The position numbers and the translations under genes were made by a program. From Microbispora sp. NBC_01189 (GTDB taxonomy: Bacteria; Actinomycetota; Actinomycetes; Streptosporangiales; Streptosporangiaceae): a stretch of DNA of 64,000 nucleotides. Where the stretch lies: positions 689,501 to 753,500 of the forward strand of contig NZ_CP108581.1 in assembly GCF_036010665.1 (NCBI RefSeq). Direction: 5' to 3'. This document shows, piece by piece, positions 49,139 through 57,999 of the stretch (positions are counted from its first letter, which is position 1; every line of letters begins with the position of its first letter). The notes under the pieces are model-generated. The model saw only the letters and a program-made list of their open reading frames with translations, was not told the DNA's origin and made no database searches.

Positions 49139-50968
49139 ATGACGCCCGCTCGCCCCGCCGCCCGCCCGGCCGCCCGCCGAAACGCTCGCACCGCGGTCGC
49201 GCGCGGGGACTCAGACGATCCGCAGGAGCGGACCCTGCGACGGCAGATCCTGTTCGCGATCGTCGCGGTGGCCTTCGCCGTGCACGCCAACGGCATCGGC
49301 AACGGCTTCGTCTACTTCGACGATCCCGAGGGCGTGATCGACAACCTCTCCATCCGGGAGTTCAGCGCGGCCAACATCGGCCACTGGTTCACTACTCCGC
49401 TCCAGTTCATGTACACACCGCTGGTGTACGTGTCGTACGCGGTGGACTACCTGTTCGGGCAGGGCGCGGCGGGCGTCTATCACTTCACCAACGTGTTGCT
49501 GCACCTGGTCAACGTGGTCCTGGTGTTCCTGCTGATCCGCCGGCTGACCGAGCGCCTCTTCCCGGCCGCCTTCGTGGCGGCGGTGTTCGCGATCCATCCG
49601 GTGAACGTGGACACGGTCGCCTGGATCTCCACCCGCAGCAACCTGCTGGCCACGCTCTTCTCGCTGGCCGCGCTGCTGGCGTACCTGCGTCATCTGGAGT
49701 CGGAGCGGTGGCCGCCGCTGGTCTGGTCGATGCTCCTTTTCGGGCTGGCCGTGCTCTCCAAGTCGACCGCGGTCGTGCTGCCCCTCCTGTTGTTCCTGGT
49801 GGACTTCTACCGGGGCCGCCGGCCGTCCCGGCGCCTGCTGTTGGAGAAGACTCCCTTTCTCGCCGTCTCCGCGGTCGCGGTTCTCGTCGCGCTGAACGTG
49901 CGGGAGGACGTGGTCCCGCCGCAGGGGTACACGATCCTCGATCGGTTCCTCCTGGCCTGCTCGGCGGTGGGCAACCACCTGGTGCAGCTGGTCTATCCGC
50001 TGCACCTGTCCCTCGCCTACGAGTACCCCCACACACCGCTGTCCTGGCCCTATTTCCTCTGCCCGCTCGCCCTCGTGGCCGGAGCCGCCGTTCTCCTGCT
50101 GGTCAAGCGGGCCCGCAGGGTCGTGGTCTTCGGGCTCGGGTTCTTCCTGGCCGGCGTCGCCCCGGCCCAGGCCGTGCTCCTCATCGACGGCTACCACGCG
50201 AACAGGTACGCGTACCTGCCCTATCTCGGCCTGTTCCTGATCGCGGCCTGTTTCGCCGAGAAGGCGATCCGGCACCGTGACCGCTGGCTGCGGGTCTCCG
50301 TGATCGGGGCGATGGCGGCGTTCGTCGCGTTCTTCGCCACGCTGACGGTCATCCGGAACACCGCCTGGCGGAACACGGAGACCATCATGAGCGACGCCAT
50401 CGCCAAGGAACCCGGCGTGGCGTTCACGTACAACGCGCGGGGCATCGCCAGGTTCCGCGACGGCGTGTACGACGGCGCCACCGCGGACTTCGAGCGCACC
50501 GTCGCACTCGACCCCGACTTCATGCTCGCGCACCATTACCTGGGCATGACGAAGTATCACAACGGCGACTACTCGGGGGCGCTCACCGAACTCGACGACG
50601 TGGTGTCGCGCCTGCCGACCTTCGCCGCCGGCTACAACGAGCGCGGGAAGACCAGGATCGCCCTGCGCGACTACCGGGGGGCGTACGCGGACCTCTCCAC
50701 CGCCGTTCAGTACGACCCGCAACTGGCGGAGGCGTACTACCTTCGGGGTGTCGCCGGGACCGAGCTGGGCAACCCGCAGGGGGCCATATCCGATCTGAAC
50801 ACGGCGATCGGGCTTTTTCCCGGATACGCCGACGCCTATCACCAGCGCGGCACGGCCGAATCCCGCCTGGGCGACACCCGCGCCGCCTGCGCCGACTGGA
50901 ACACGGCGGCGTCCCTCGGCAGCACCGCCGGGAACACGGCCATGACCGAGAACCACTGCACCGGTTAG
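49139..50968 (+). CDS. TMTC-like GT-C glycosyltransferase with C-terminal TPR repeats
   Basis: This 609-residue membrane protein has about ten helices, with the first luminal-type loop carrying FVYFDDPEGVIDN (acidic pair typical of GT-C O-mannosyltransferases) and IHPVNVDTVAWISTRSNLLA, the hallmark of the TMTC/DUF1736 family. Four to five TPR units follow from about residue 420 (FTYNARGIARFRDGVYDGA, AHHYLGMTKYHNGDYSGAL, GYNERGKTRIALRDYRGAY, AYYLRGVAGTELGNPQGA). By analogy with eukaryotic TMTC proteins it may mannosylate exported proteins. This architecture is commoner in deltaproteobacteria and planctomycetes than in actinomycetes. ATG 49139 follows GAGAGG. Confidence 0.87.
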   Translation: MTPARPAARPAARRNARTAVARGDSDDPQERTLRRQILFAIVAVAFAVHANGIGNGFVYFDDPEGVIDNLSIREFSAANIGHWFTTPLQFMYTPLVYVSYAVDYLFGQGAAGVYHFTNVLLHLVNVVLVFLLIRRLTERLFPAAFVAAVFAIHPVNVDTVAWISTRSNLLATLFSLAALLAYLRHLESERWPPLVWSMLLFGLAVLSKSTAVVLPLLLFLVDFYRGRRPSRRLLLEKTPFLAVSAVAVLVALNVREDVVPPQGYTILDRFLLACSAVGNHLVQLVYPLHLSLAYEYPHTPLSWPYFLCPLALVAGAAVLLLVKRARRVVVFGLGFFLAGVAPAQAVLLIDGYHANRYAYLPYLGLFLIAACFAEKAIRHRDRWLRVSVIGAMAAFVAFFATLTVIRNTAWRNTETIMSDAIAKEPGVAFTYNARGIARFRDGVYDGATADFERTVALDPDFMLAHHYLGMTKYHNGDYSGALTELDDVVSRLPTFAAGYNERGKTRIALRDYRGAYADLSTAVQYDPQLAEAYYLRGVAGTELGNPQGAISDLNTAIGLFPGYADAYHQRGTAESRLGDTRAACADWNTAASLGSTAGNTAMTENHCTG

Positions 50969-50973
50969 CCGCC

Positions 50974-51024
50974 AGCCGGGTCAGCCGGGTCAGCCGGGCC
51001 GCGGGTCAGCCGGATCGGCCGGTT
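50974..51024. repeat. short tandem repeat GGGTCAGCC
   Basis: Three near-perfect 9-bp units GCCGGGTCA, then two diverged ones, lie between the TPR glycosyltransferase stop and an oxidoreductase remnant. Confidence 0.75.
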
Positions 51025-51032
51025 AGCGCACA

Positions 51033-51200
51033 ATGGCCCCGGCGGCGGTTGGGCCAGGTTCCGCCGGGGTAGCAGCGCGGCGCATGACGGAAGACGCCCG
51101 CCTGCGCGAGTGCGTGGACGTCATCCGCGACCTGCTCGACGGAAAGACGGTCACCCTTGACGGCCCGGTGACCGGGCGCGGGGGCGCGAAGCGACACCGC
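51033..51200 (+). pseudogene. remnant of an LLM-class flavin-dependent oxidoreductase
   Basis: About 50 codons encode RMTEDARLRECVDVIRDLL followed by DGKTVTLDGPVT, the helix-loop typical of luciferase-like F420/FMN monooxygenases (xxARLRExxEVIRxLLxGExVTxxGPVT). Both flanks are missing and the frame runs into antisense of the MerR-HEAT gene. It is therefore a gene fragment, presumably left by a deletion. The match is by pattern only. Confidence 0.55.
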
Positions 51201-51205
51201 CGCTG

Positions 51206-52216
51206 TCAGCGGTGCCCCTCGTCGCGCAGCGTGAGAATGTACGTCGCGGTGAGCGCGACGGCACGGTCCTCGTCACGGGACAGGTCCGCGAGTGCGCGTG
51301 ACGTCGTGGGCCCGGGGACGTCCGCGAGCGCCTGTGCCAGCCGCAGACGTGCGGACGGGTCGCCGGCGCCGTGGGCGAGGCGGCCGGCGAGCCCGGCGGC
51401 GATCTGATCGGCCAGCGCGGGATCACTCGCCAGCGCGCCCAGCGCGTCGGCCGCGTCGACGTCGTTCGCCCCCACGACGATCATGTCGATGAGTGTCGGG
51501 ACCGCGTCGGCCACTCCACGTGCCCCGAGCGCCAGAGCCGCGCACCTGCGGACCACGACGTCGCGGTTCGTGAGGGCGTCCCGCAGCGATGCGGTCGCCT
51601 CGTCGTCCGGGATCTCGGCGATGGACTGGACGGCCCGTTTCCGCACTTCGGCCACCGGTGAGCCGAGACCCTCCGCCAGGAGTTCCACCGCGCCGTCGCC
51701 TGATCGCGCCAGCGCCCATCGAAGGGCTCCGGCGACGTTCGGGTCCGGCTCGCTCAACGCCGCCTCGACCAGGGCCTCCACCGGCACCGTGACCTCTTCG
51801 GCCGAGGACAGGGCCGCGCGCTGGCGCTTTCCGGCGCTGTCCGACCCCAGGGCCTGGAGGAGCGCCACGATTCGGAGGACGTCCTCCCAGTCGGCGGGAG
51901 ACGCGGCGCCGATCTGACGCAGTCGCGTGAGCAGCTCCGTCTCGGCCGCGATACGTTCTCGCGACTGGCGGATGAGGTCGTCGACGAGCCCCGAGGGCGT
52001 GAAGCCGGGATCGTCCAGCGCGCGCCCGACATCACGCAGCGACAACCCCAATGACCGCAGGCTCTCGATATGGAAAATCCGCCGGATGTCCGCGCTGGAG
52101 TACTCCCGATAGCCGGACTCGGTGCGGCCCGTCGGCCGCACCAGGCCGAGCGATTCGTAATGCCTGAGCATCCGGGCGCTGACCCCGGACCGTCGTGCCA
52201 CGTCACCGATCAGCAT
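51206..52216 (-). CDS. MerR family regulator with C-terminal HEAT-like repeats
   Basis: This 336-residue regulator has a MerR winged helix (about 1-70: LIGDVARRSGVSARMLRHYESLGLV, GYREYSSADI), a helical linker to about 125, and then about 200 residues of HEAT-like repeats (VEALVEAALSEPDPNVAGALRWAL, VAEVRKRAVQSIAEIPDDEA, VVVRRCAALALGARGVADAVPTLI). No metal-binding Cys set is seen. The HEAT part probably binds a protein or large ligand. It follows a stand-alone HEAT protein by 6 bp, so the two form an operon, and the operon is divergent from rph. A dyad in the promoter suggests autoregulation. Confidence 0.88.
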   Translation of the reverse strand: MLIGDVARRSGVSARMLRHYESLGLVRPTGRTESGYREYSSADIRRIFHIESLRSLGLSLRDVGRALDDPGFTPSGLVDDLIRQSRERIAAETELLTRLRQIGAASPADWEDVLRIVALLQALGSDSAGKRQRAALSSAEEVTVPVEALVEAALSEPDPNVAGALRWALARSGDGAVELLAEGLGSPVAEVRKRAVQSIAEIPDDEATASLRDALTNRDVVVRRCAALALGARGVADAVPTLIDMIVVGANDVDAADALGALASDPALADQIAAGLAGRLAHGAGDPSARLRLAQALADVPGPTTSRALADLSRDEDRAVALTATYILTLRDEGHR

Positions 52217-52222
52217 CGCCTG

Positions 52223-52891
52223 TCACCCCTCCTGGCCCCCCGTGCCGAGGACCGAGACGCGCTTCGCCTCCTCGATCGCGAACGCGAACCCCGCCTCCGG
52301 GTCGCGCAGCAGCCGTTCCGTGGCGTTCGCGTGCTGACGCACGCGAGGGTCGCGACTCGTCGTCGCAGCGTGCAGGGCCGGCGTGATCACCTCACCGAGC
52401 GCGATCAGCGCCCGGCTGAGGCTCAACCACGTCTCGCGCTCGCCGCGTCCGAGCTGTGTCGCCAGCACGCCGGCCAGTTCGGATTCCGCGCCTTCGGGCA
52501 CGAGTACGACCGCTGCCCGCCAGGCGCTCCGCGCCACCTCGTCGTCGCCGTCGGTCAGCAGCTCCCGCGTGATCGCCGGCCATGCCCGCCGATCCCCGAT
52601 CTTGGACAGCGTGTGCAACGCCTGACTCCGCGCCTGCGCACGTTCCGAACGCAGTTCGCCGATGAGCTTCGGCACCGTCACCGTTGACGGGTGGCGGGTG
52701 AGCGCCCATGTGAGCATGTCGCGTACGTAGAAATCGGGCTCGATCCCGCATCGCTCGACGAGCCTGCCGACGAACCGCGGGTCCGGGGTCGTACCGACCG
52801 CGAGCACCGCCCGCAGCCGTACCGAGGAGCTGCTGCTGTCCAATCCCTGCAGAGCTCGCGTCGGGTTCGTGTCCTCTTCCGGCGTGGTCAC
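52223..52891 (-). CDS. HEAT repeat protein
   Basis: This 222-residue all-helical protein carries about four HEAT/PBS-lyase-type repeats (SVRLRAVLAVGTTPDPRFVGRLVE, FYVRDMLTWALTRHPSTVTVPKLI, AQARSQALHTLSKIGDRRAWPAI, EVARSAWRAAVVLVPEGAESELAG). The repeats are close in style to those of the MerR protein encoded next, so the two may bind each other. GTG 52891 is fixed by the full anti-16S sequence AAGGAGGTGATC just upstream; the longer start would lie within it. The gene is first in the operon. Confidence 0.88.
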   Translation of the reverse strand: MTTPEEDTNPTRALQGLDSSSSSVRLRAVLAVGTTPDPRFVGRLVERCGIEPDFYVRDMLTWALTRHPSTVTVPKLIGELRSERAQARSQALHTLSKIGDRRAWPAITRELLTDGDDEVARSAWRAAVVLVPEGAESELAGVLATQLGRGERETWLSLSRALIALGEVITPALHAATTSRDPRVRQHANATERLLRDPEAGFAFAIEEAKRVSVLGTGGQEG

Positions 52892-52894
52892 CGG

Positions 52895-52906
52895 GATCAC
52901 CTCCTT
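52895..52906 (-). promoter_or_regulatory. near-perfect extended Shine-Dalgarno sequence
   Basis: AAGGAGGTGATC on the minus strand matches the 16S rRNA 3' end over 12 bases, with 3 bases before the GTG of the HEAT gene. This decides the start and suggests very strong initiation. Confidence 0.8.
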
Positions 52907-52939
52907 GACCACAGTGAAGGCCTTGTCACTGTGTCAAGG
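52903..52939. promoter_or_regulatory. long dyad, likely MerR operator
   Basis: Arms CCTTGACcACAGTGA and TCACTGTGTCAAGG (one extra base in the left arm) flank the 8-bp centre AGGCCTTG. The dyad lies just upstream of the HEAT/MerR operon and overlaps its ribosome site; it contains a TTGACA word on the minus strand (52932-52937). Such long dyads are typical MerR-family operators. Confidence 0.7.
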
Positions 52940-53151
52940 TCAAGCGGGGCCAGGCCAGGAGATGTCCGCGGGTCGACGCCGGCGGTTCGGTCAGGGGGCC
53001 GGGAGAGGTGGTCGGGGTCGAACCGTGCGCGAGGCGCACACGACTCCCCTCCAGTTTCACTGTATATCAGATCGGCGAACTTCATGAGGCTAAAAGAATC
53101 GCTTCATACTGCCCGTCGCGAACCGATCCGACGAGCGATGGAGCAACGGAA

Positions 53152-55758
53152 TTGCGCTACGTGATGGGTTTCGAGCAAATCGACTCGACGAATGTCGCGG
53201 ACGTCGGCGGAAAGGGGGTGCACCTGGGCGAACTCGCGCGAATCGACGGCATCAGCGTGCCGGACGGCTTCTGCGTCACGACGGACGCCTTTCAGCGGAT
53301 CGTGGCCGATGCGCCGTCGATCGACGCTCAGCTTGACCTGCTGTCCCGCGTACGACCGGACGACCGCGCGGCGATCCGCGCCCTCAGCGCGGATGTCCGC
53401 CGCGTCGTCGAAGGCGTCATCATGCCCGACGATCTGGTGGCGGAGATCGGCGAATCGCTCACCCGGCTCGGGGAGCACGCCTCCTACGCGGTGCGCTCCA
53501 GCGCGACGGCCGAGGACCTGCCGACCGCGTCCTTCGCCGGCCAGCAGGACTCGTACCTGAACATCGTGGGCCTGGCGGAGATTCTCCGGCACGTCCGGCG
53601 GTGCTGGGCCTCGCTGTTCACCGAGCGGGCGGTCACCTACCGGCGCCGTAACGGCTTCGACCACCGGAAGGTGCGGATGGCCGTGGTCGTCCAGCGGATG
53701 GTGTTCCCGGACGCGGCCGGGATCCTGTTCACCGCGGACCCCGTGACCTCGAACCGGAAGATCGCCACCGTGGAGGCCGGTTGGGGGCTCGGCGAGGCGC
53801 TCGTCTCCGGTCTGGTCTCGGGCGACGTCCACACGGTGCGCGACGACCAGGTCGTGACCACGACCATCGCCGCCAAGCAGCGGTCCGTCCAGGCGTCTCC
53901 GGGAGGCGGCACCCAGGAGGTGCCGGTCGAGCCGCGGCGGCAGACGCGGCCGGCTCTGACCGATGCGCAGGTCGTGCGCCTGGTGCGGCTGGGCCGGCGG
54001 ATCGAGGCGCACTTCGGCCGCCCCCAGGACATTGAATGGTGCCTGGCCGGCGACGAGTTCCACATCGTCCAGAGCAGGCCGATCACCACCCTGTTCCCCA
54101 TCCCCGCGACCGACGACCAGGACAACCACGTCTACGTCTCCGTCGGTCACCAGCAGATGATGACCGACGCGATGAAGCCGCTGGGGCTCTCCCTGTGGCA
54201 GCTGACGACCCCCCGGCCGATGCACGAGGCGGGCGGGCGGTTGTTCGTCGACGTCGCTCCCATGCTGGCGACACCCGCGGGTCGCGCGAACCTCATCGGG
54301 ACCCTGGGGAGGTCCGACCCGCTCATCCGGGACGCGCTGCAGACCGTCGTCGACCGCGGCGACTTCCTCCGCTCACTTCCGGACGACGACTCCGGCGGCG
54401 CGCCCGCCGCCGGCCCACCCGCCCCGATCGAGACCGATCCCGCCGTCGTCACCGAGCTGATCCGGCACAGTCAGGCGTCCGTCGCCACCCTGCGGCGCGA
54501 GATCCAGGGCCTCTCCGGACCGGCGCTGCTCGACTTCATCCTGGCCGACATCGCGGAGCTGAAGCGCGTCCTGTTCGACCCGCGGAGCTTCCAGGTGATC
54601 ATGACGGGGATGGAGGCGGCCTGGTGGCTCAACGACCACCTCGAGACATGGCTGGGCGAGAAGAACGCGGCCGACGTGCTCACGCAGTCCGTCCCCCACA
54701 ACGTCACGTCGGAGATGGGGCTGGCGCTCCTCGACGTCGCGGACGCGATCCGGCCGCACGCGGACGTCGTGGCGTTCCTGCAGCGCGTCGCGGACGAGGG
54801 CCGGGAGGGAGACGGCTTCCTGGACGGGCTGCCCGGGCTGCCCGGCGGACGGGAAGCACGTGACGCCATCCGGGGCTACCTCGACAAGTACGGCATGCGC
54901 TGCGCGGGCGAGATCGACATCACCAGGACGCGCTGGAGCGAGCGACCCGCCATGCTCGTGCCCGGCATCCTCGGCAACGTCAGGAACTTCGAGCCGGGCG
55001 CCGGCAAGCGGCGCTTCGAACAAGGACGCCGGGAGGCGCGACGGAAGGAGCAGGAACTGCTGGCGCGCTTGCGCGCCCTCCCCGACGGAGAGCGGAAGGC
55101 CGAGGAGACCAAGCGGATGATCGACCGCGTCCGCACCTTCGCCGGATACCGGGAGTACCCCAAGTACGGCATGGTCAGCCGCTACTTCGTCTACAAGCAG
55201 GCGTTGCTGCGGGAGGCCGACCGCCTGGTCCGGTCAGGCGTCCTGCGGGAGCAGGACGACCTCTTCTTCCTCCGGCTGGAGGAACTGCGTGAGGTCGTGC
55301 GCACCGGCGACGTGGACGCCGAACTCATCCTGGAAAGACGGGAGGCGTTCCGGTCGTACGAGGCGCTCACACCGCCCCGGGTCCTCACGTCGGACGGCGA
55401 GGCCGTCACCGGCCGGTATCCGCGTGACGACGCCCCGCCCGGCGCACTGGTGGGCCTCCCGGTCTCGGCCGGGACTGTCGAAGGCCGTGCCCGTGTCGTC
55501 CTGGACATGGCGCAGGCCGACCTCGATGCGGGCGACATCCTGGTCACCACCTACACCGACCCCAGCTGGACCCCCCTGTTCGTCTCCGTCGCCGGACTGG
55601 TGACGGAGGTGGGCGGCCTCATGACGCACGGGGCGGTGATCGCGCGCGAGTACGGCCTGCCGGCCGTCGTGGGAGTGGAGCAGGCCACCCGGTTGATCCG
55701 CGACGGGCAGCGGATCCGCGTCCACGGGACCGACGGATACGTCCAGATCCTCGACTGA
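53152..55758 (+). CDS. rph: rifamycin-inactivating phosphotransferase
   Basis: This 868-residue dikinase-type enzyme phosphorylates rifamycins using ATP, giving AMP and Pi. The N-terminal ATP-binding domain (DVGGKGVHLGELARI, YAVRSSATAEDLPTASFAGQ, ILFTADPVTSNR, IEWCLAGDEFHIVQSRP) is followed by the rifamycin-binding domain (YVSVGHQQMMTDAMKPLGLS, TRTRWSERPAML) and the swivelling His domain with catalytic His826 in GGLMTHGAVIAREYGLP. Length and His position match known Rph. TTG 53152 is chosen because GGAG precedes it by 8 bp and the result reads MRYVMGFEQID, as in homologues; ATG 53164 is the alternative. It is divergent from the HEAT/MerR operon. Confidence 0.94.
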   Translation: MRYVMGFEQIDSTNVADVGGKGVHLGELARIDGISVPDGFCVTTDAFQRIVADAPSIDAQLDLLSRVRPDDRAAIRALSADVRRVVEGVIMPDDLVAEIGESLTRLGEHASYAVRSSATAEDLPTASFAGQQDSYLNIVGLAEILRHVRRCWASLFTERAVTYRRRNGFDHRKVRMAVVVQRMVFPDAAGILFTADPVTSNRKIATVEAGWGLGEALVSGLVSGDVHTVRDDQVVTTTIAAKQRSVQASPGGGTQEVPVEPRRQTRPALTDAQVVRLVRLGRRIEAHFGRPQDIEWCLAGDEFHIVQSRPITTLFPIPATDDQDNHVYVSVGHQQMMTDAMKPLGLSLWQLTTPRPMHEAGGRLFVDVAPMLATPAGRANLIGTLGRSDPLIRDALQTVVDRGDFLRSLPDDDSGGAPAAGPPAPIETDPAVVTELIRHSQASVATLRREIQGLSGPALLDFILADIAELKRVLFDPRSFQVIMTGMEAAWWLNDHLETWLGEKNAADVLTQSVPHNVTSEMGLALLDVADAIRPHADVVAFLQRVADEGREGDGFLDGLPGLPGGREARDAIRGYLDKYGMRCAGEIDITRTRWSERPAMLVPGILGNVRNFEPGAGKRRFEQGRREARRKEQELLARLRALPDGERKAEETKRMIDRVRTFAGYREYPKYGMVSRYFVYKQALLREADRLVRSGVLREQDDLFFLRLEELREVVRTGDVDAELILERREAFRSYEALTPPRVLTSDGEAVTGRYPRDDAPPGALVGLPVSAGTVEGRARVVLDMAQADLDAGDILVTTYTDPSWTPLFVSVAGLVTEVGGLMTHGAVIAREYGLPAVVGVEQATRLIRDGQRIRVHGTDGYVQILD

Positions 55759-55892
55759 GCCGTCACATCAGGCCGACGATTCACCACGAGCCGGAAAACT
55801 CCACCCGGGCCGCCTGGCCGCCCTCGCCAGCAAGCCGGCCCGGGAAGGGGCGGGACCGGCACCGGCGCCCGCCCTGACCCGGACGTTCCAAC

Positions 55893-55935
55893 CACCGTTG
55901 TCCAGGCCGTTCAGGCTCGTCCAGGGCGGTTGTCG
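55893..55935. repeat. dispersed 43-bp repeat, copy A
   Basis: It shares the 12-bp left end CCACCGTTGTCC and a 22-bp right end (19 of 22) with 59587-59630, in the same orientation and 3.7 kb away; the centres differ. It lies between rph and a membrane protein gene. Confidence 0.7.
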
Positions 55936-55939
55936 AAGC

Positions 55940-56572
55940 TCACCCCTGGGCGCTGACAACCGCCTGCCCGACCGTCGCGGGCGTACCGTCCGGCCGCCCC
56001 CGCAGGGCGAGGACGCCGATGGCGAACAGCGCCGCGAAGAAGACGCCGTCGGGCACCAGGAACCAGGCCCCGGGCAGCCCGAGGGCGCCGATGAGGCATG
56101 AGGCGATCAGCGCGACCCCGATCCACCGGGGCAGCATCCGTGCCCTCAGCACCGCGATGCCGAGGCAGATCGAGCCGACCACCAATGCCAGCAGCGCGAC
56201 GCCCTCAAAGACCGCGAAGCCCGCCGGTTCCTCTGCGGGAATGCCGCCGTGGCCGACCAGATAGGGCTTGACGAACGCCTCAGTGGTGCCCTCCCCGATG
56301 TTGAGCATCACCAGCGCGGCGAACACACAGGCGTAGCCGACGATGTGCAGCTTCGGCGCACGCCCGGCGAAGGTCAGGATCACCGGCAGCCCCAGCGCGA
56401 TGACGACGTCCCCGGCCAGCGCGATGCCCTCGAACAGCGGCCAGTTCTGGTAGCGGAACACCTCCTCGCCGCTGCCCGGCGCGAGCAGGTTGGCGGCGAG
56501 GTAGCCCACCGCCGCGACGATCGTGCCGACGATGAGCGCCCATCCGGCAAGGCGCCTCACGTTAACGGTCAT
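55940..56572 (-). CDS. integral membrane protein, function unknown
   Basis: This 210-residue protein has six likely helices (LAGWALIVGTIVAAVGYLA, IALAGDVVIALGLPVILTFA, GYACVFAALVMLNIGE, GVALLALVVGSICLGIAVL, WIGVALIASCLIGALGLP, GVFFAALFAIGVLAL). It resembles DUF4386-like actinobacterial membrane proteins but I cannot name it. ATG 56572 is chosen because GGAGGAG lies just upstream (the longer ATG is within that site). It is divergent from a two-component system that may control it. Confidence 0.75.
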   Translation of the reverse strand: MTVNVRRLAGWALIVGTIVAAVGYLAANLLAPGSGEEVFRYQNWPLFEGIALAGDVVIALGLPVILTFAGRAPKLHIVGYACVFAALVMLNIGEGTTEAFVKPYLVGHGGIPAEEPAGFAVFEGVALLALVVGSICLGIAVLRARMLPRWIGVALIASCLIGALGLPGAWFLVPDGVFFAALFAIGVLALRGRPDGTPATVGQAVVSAQG

Positions 56573-56775
56573 GGTCTCCTCCATGGTTCGCAGCGCCAGG
56601 CACTGTGCGCCCTGCCGTCCCTCGGCGGCGCGTCCTCAGCGTCGGCCCTGCGCACCCGCGGCGTCGTCGTTCCGGGGTCGGCACCGGTTCATCCCCCGGT
56701 CGCGAACCACGCTGCCGGAAATACGACCTGCGGATGACGCCACCCGAGCGCGCCCGCCGGTAACTTGCGGGTGTG

Positions 56776-57999
56776 ATGGACGTGACGAACCCGGCCCAGG
56801 TCCGGGTCGAGTCGCCGGCGCGTGCGTGGCTGCGGCACAGGCCGGCCGGGCTGTTCCCCGACGCGCTGCTCGCCCTTGCGATCACCGGCTTCGCCCAGGC
56901 CGACCTCGCGTTCCATCTCGACAACTCGACGCCGTACGGCCCAATGCGGGCCGTGGTCGCCTCCACGCTGGTGGCGACCTCGATCCTGGCGCTGCGCCGG
57001 GTGACACCACTCGCCACCGCCGTGATCCTCGCGGTCGCGATCGCCGGGCCGATGCTGGCGACGCCGCTGACGGTCACCCTGTGGGGCGACTTCCTGCCCA
57101 TCCTGGTCGCCACCTACTCGGTGGCCCGGCACAGCGTGCCGGCGCGGGCCTTCATCGGTGTGGCGGCCATCGGTGTCTGCCTGGTCGTGGTGTTCCTGCG
57201 CAACCCGGAGTCCGGCACCGTCGGCAACGTCCCGTTCGTCGCGGTGCCGTTGGCCGTGTGCTTCGTCGCCGGCCGGGTGCTGCGTGCCCGCAGCCGCAGC
57301 CACTCCGACGACCGCGCCCGGGCCCGGCGACTGGAGGCCGAGCGCGAGGAAGCGATCCGGGTCGCGATCGCCGACGAGCGCGCCCGCATCGCGCGTGAGC
57401 TGCACGACATCGTGGCCCACTGCGTCAGCGTCATGGTCATCCAGGCGGGCGCCGCCGAAGACCTGCTCGACCGCGACCCGCAGAAGGCGCGAGCGCCGCT
57501 GCGCTCGATCCAGGAGACCGGACGGCAGGCCGTCGGCGAACTCGGGCGCATGCTCGGCCTGCTGCGCGGGGAACGAGCCCAGCTCGCGCTCAAGCCGCAG
57601 CCGGGCACGGCCGACCTGGCCGAACTGGTCGACCACATGGCCGCGGTCGGCCTGCCGGTCGAGCTCACCGTGGAGGGTCCGGGCCGTCCGCTCCCACCCG
57701 GCGTGGACCTCACCGTCTACCGGATCGTGCAGGAGGCGCTCACCAACGTGCTGAAACACGCCGCGCCGACCACCGCGCAGGTCGGATTGCACTACGACGA
57801 CCAGTCCGTACGGGTGATCGTCCGCGACACCGGGCGGACCGGCGGATCGGGCGGAGCAGACGCCGACCGCGTCGGGCACGGCCTGATCGGGATGCGCGAA
57901 CGGGTCGGGCTCTACGGTGGCTCGCTTGAGACAGTGGGCGCACCCGGCGGTGGCTTCACCGTCACGGCACAGTTGCCGCTGGAGGCGGGCCAGCGATGA
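56776..57999 (+). CDS. sensor histidine kinase (HisKA_3 type)
   Basis: This 407-residue kinase has four or five N-terminal membrane helices (to about 165), a coiled linker (RARARRLEAEREEAIRVAIA) and a phosphoacceptor His in RELHDIVAHCVSVMVIQAG. The ATP-binding domain has YRIVQEALTNVLKHA and the G box GLIGMRERVGLYGG. Signal unknown. Its stop overlaps the start of the response regulator by 4 bp (ATGA). It is divergent from the membrane protein. Confidence 0.92.
   Translation: MDVTNPAQVRVESPARAWLRHRPAGLFPDALLALAITGFAQADLAFHLDNSTPYGPMRAVVASTLVATSILALRRVTPLATAVILAVAIAGPMLATPLTVTLWGDFLPILVATYSVARHSVPARAFIGVAAIGVCLVVVFLRNPESGTVGNVPFVAVPLAVCFVAGRVLRARSRSHSDDRARARRLEAEREEAIRVAIADERARIARELHDIVAHCVSVMVIQAGAAEDLLDRDPQKARAPLRSIQETGRQAVGELGRMLGLLRGERAQLALKPQPGTADLAELVDHMAAVGLPVELTVEGPGRPLPPGVDLTVYRIVQEALTNVLKHAAPTTAQVGLHYDDQSVRVIVRDTGRTGGSGGADADRVGHGLIGMRERVGLYGGSLETVGAPGGGFTVTAQLPLEAGQR

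Noticed and set aside
52892-53151. A rifamycin-associated element upstream of rph.
   Set aside because: I looked for the GGGGCTTGC-type palindrome and did not find it. The dyad present is of a different type and lies nearer the MerR operon.
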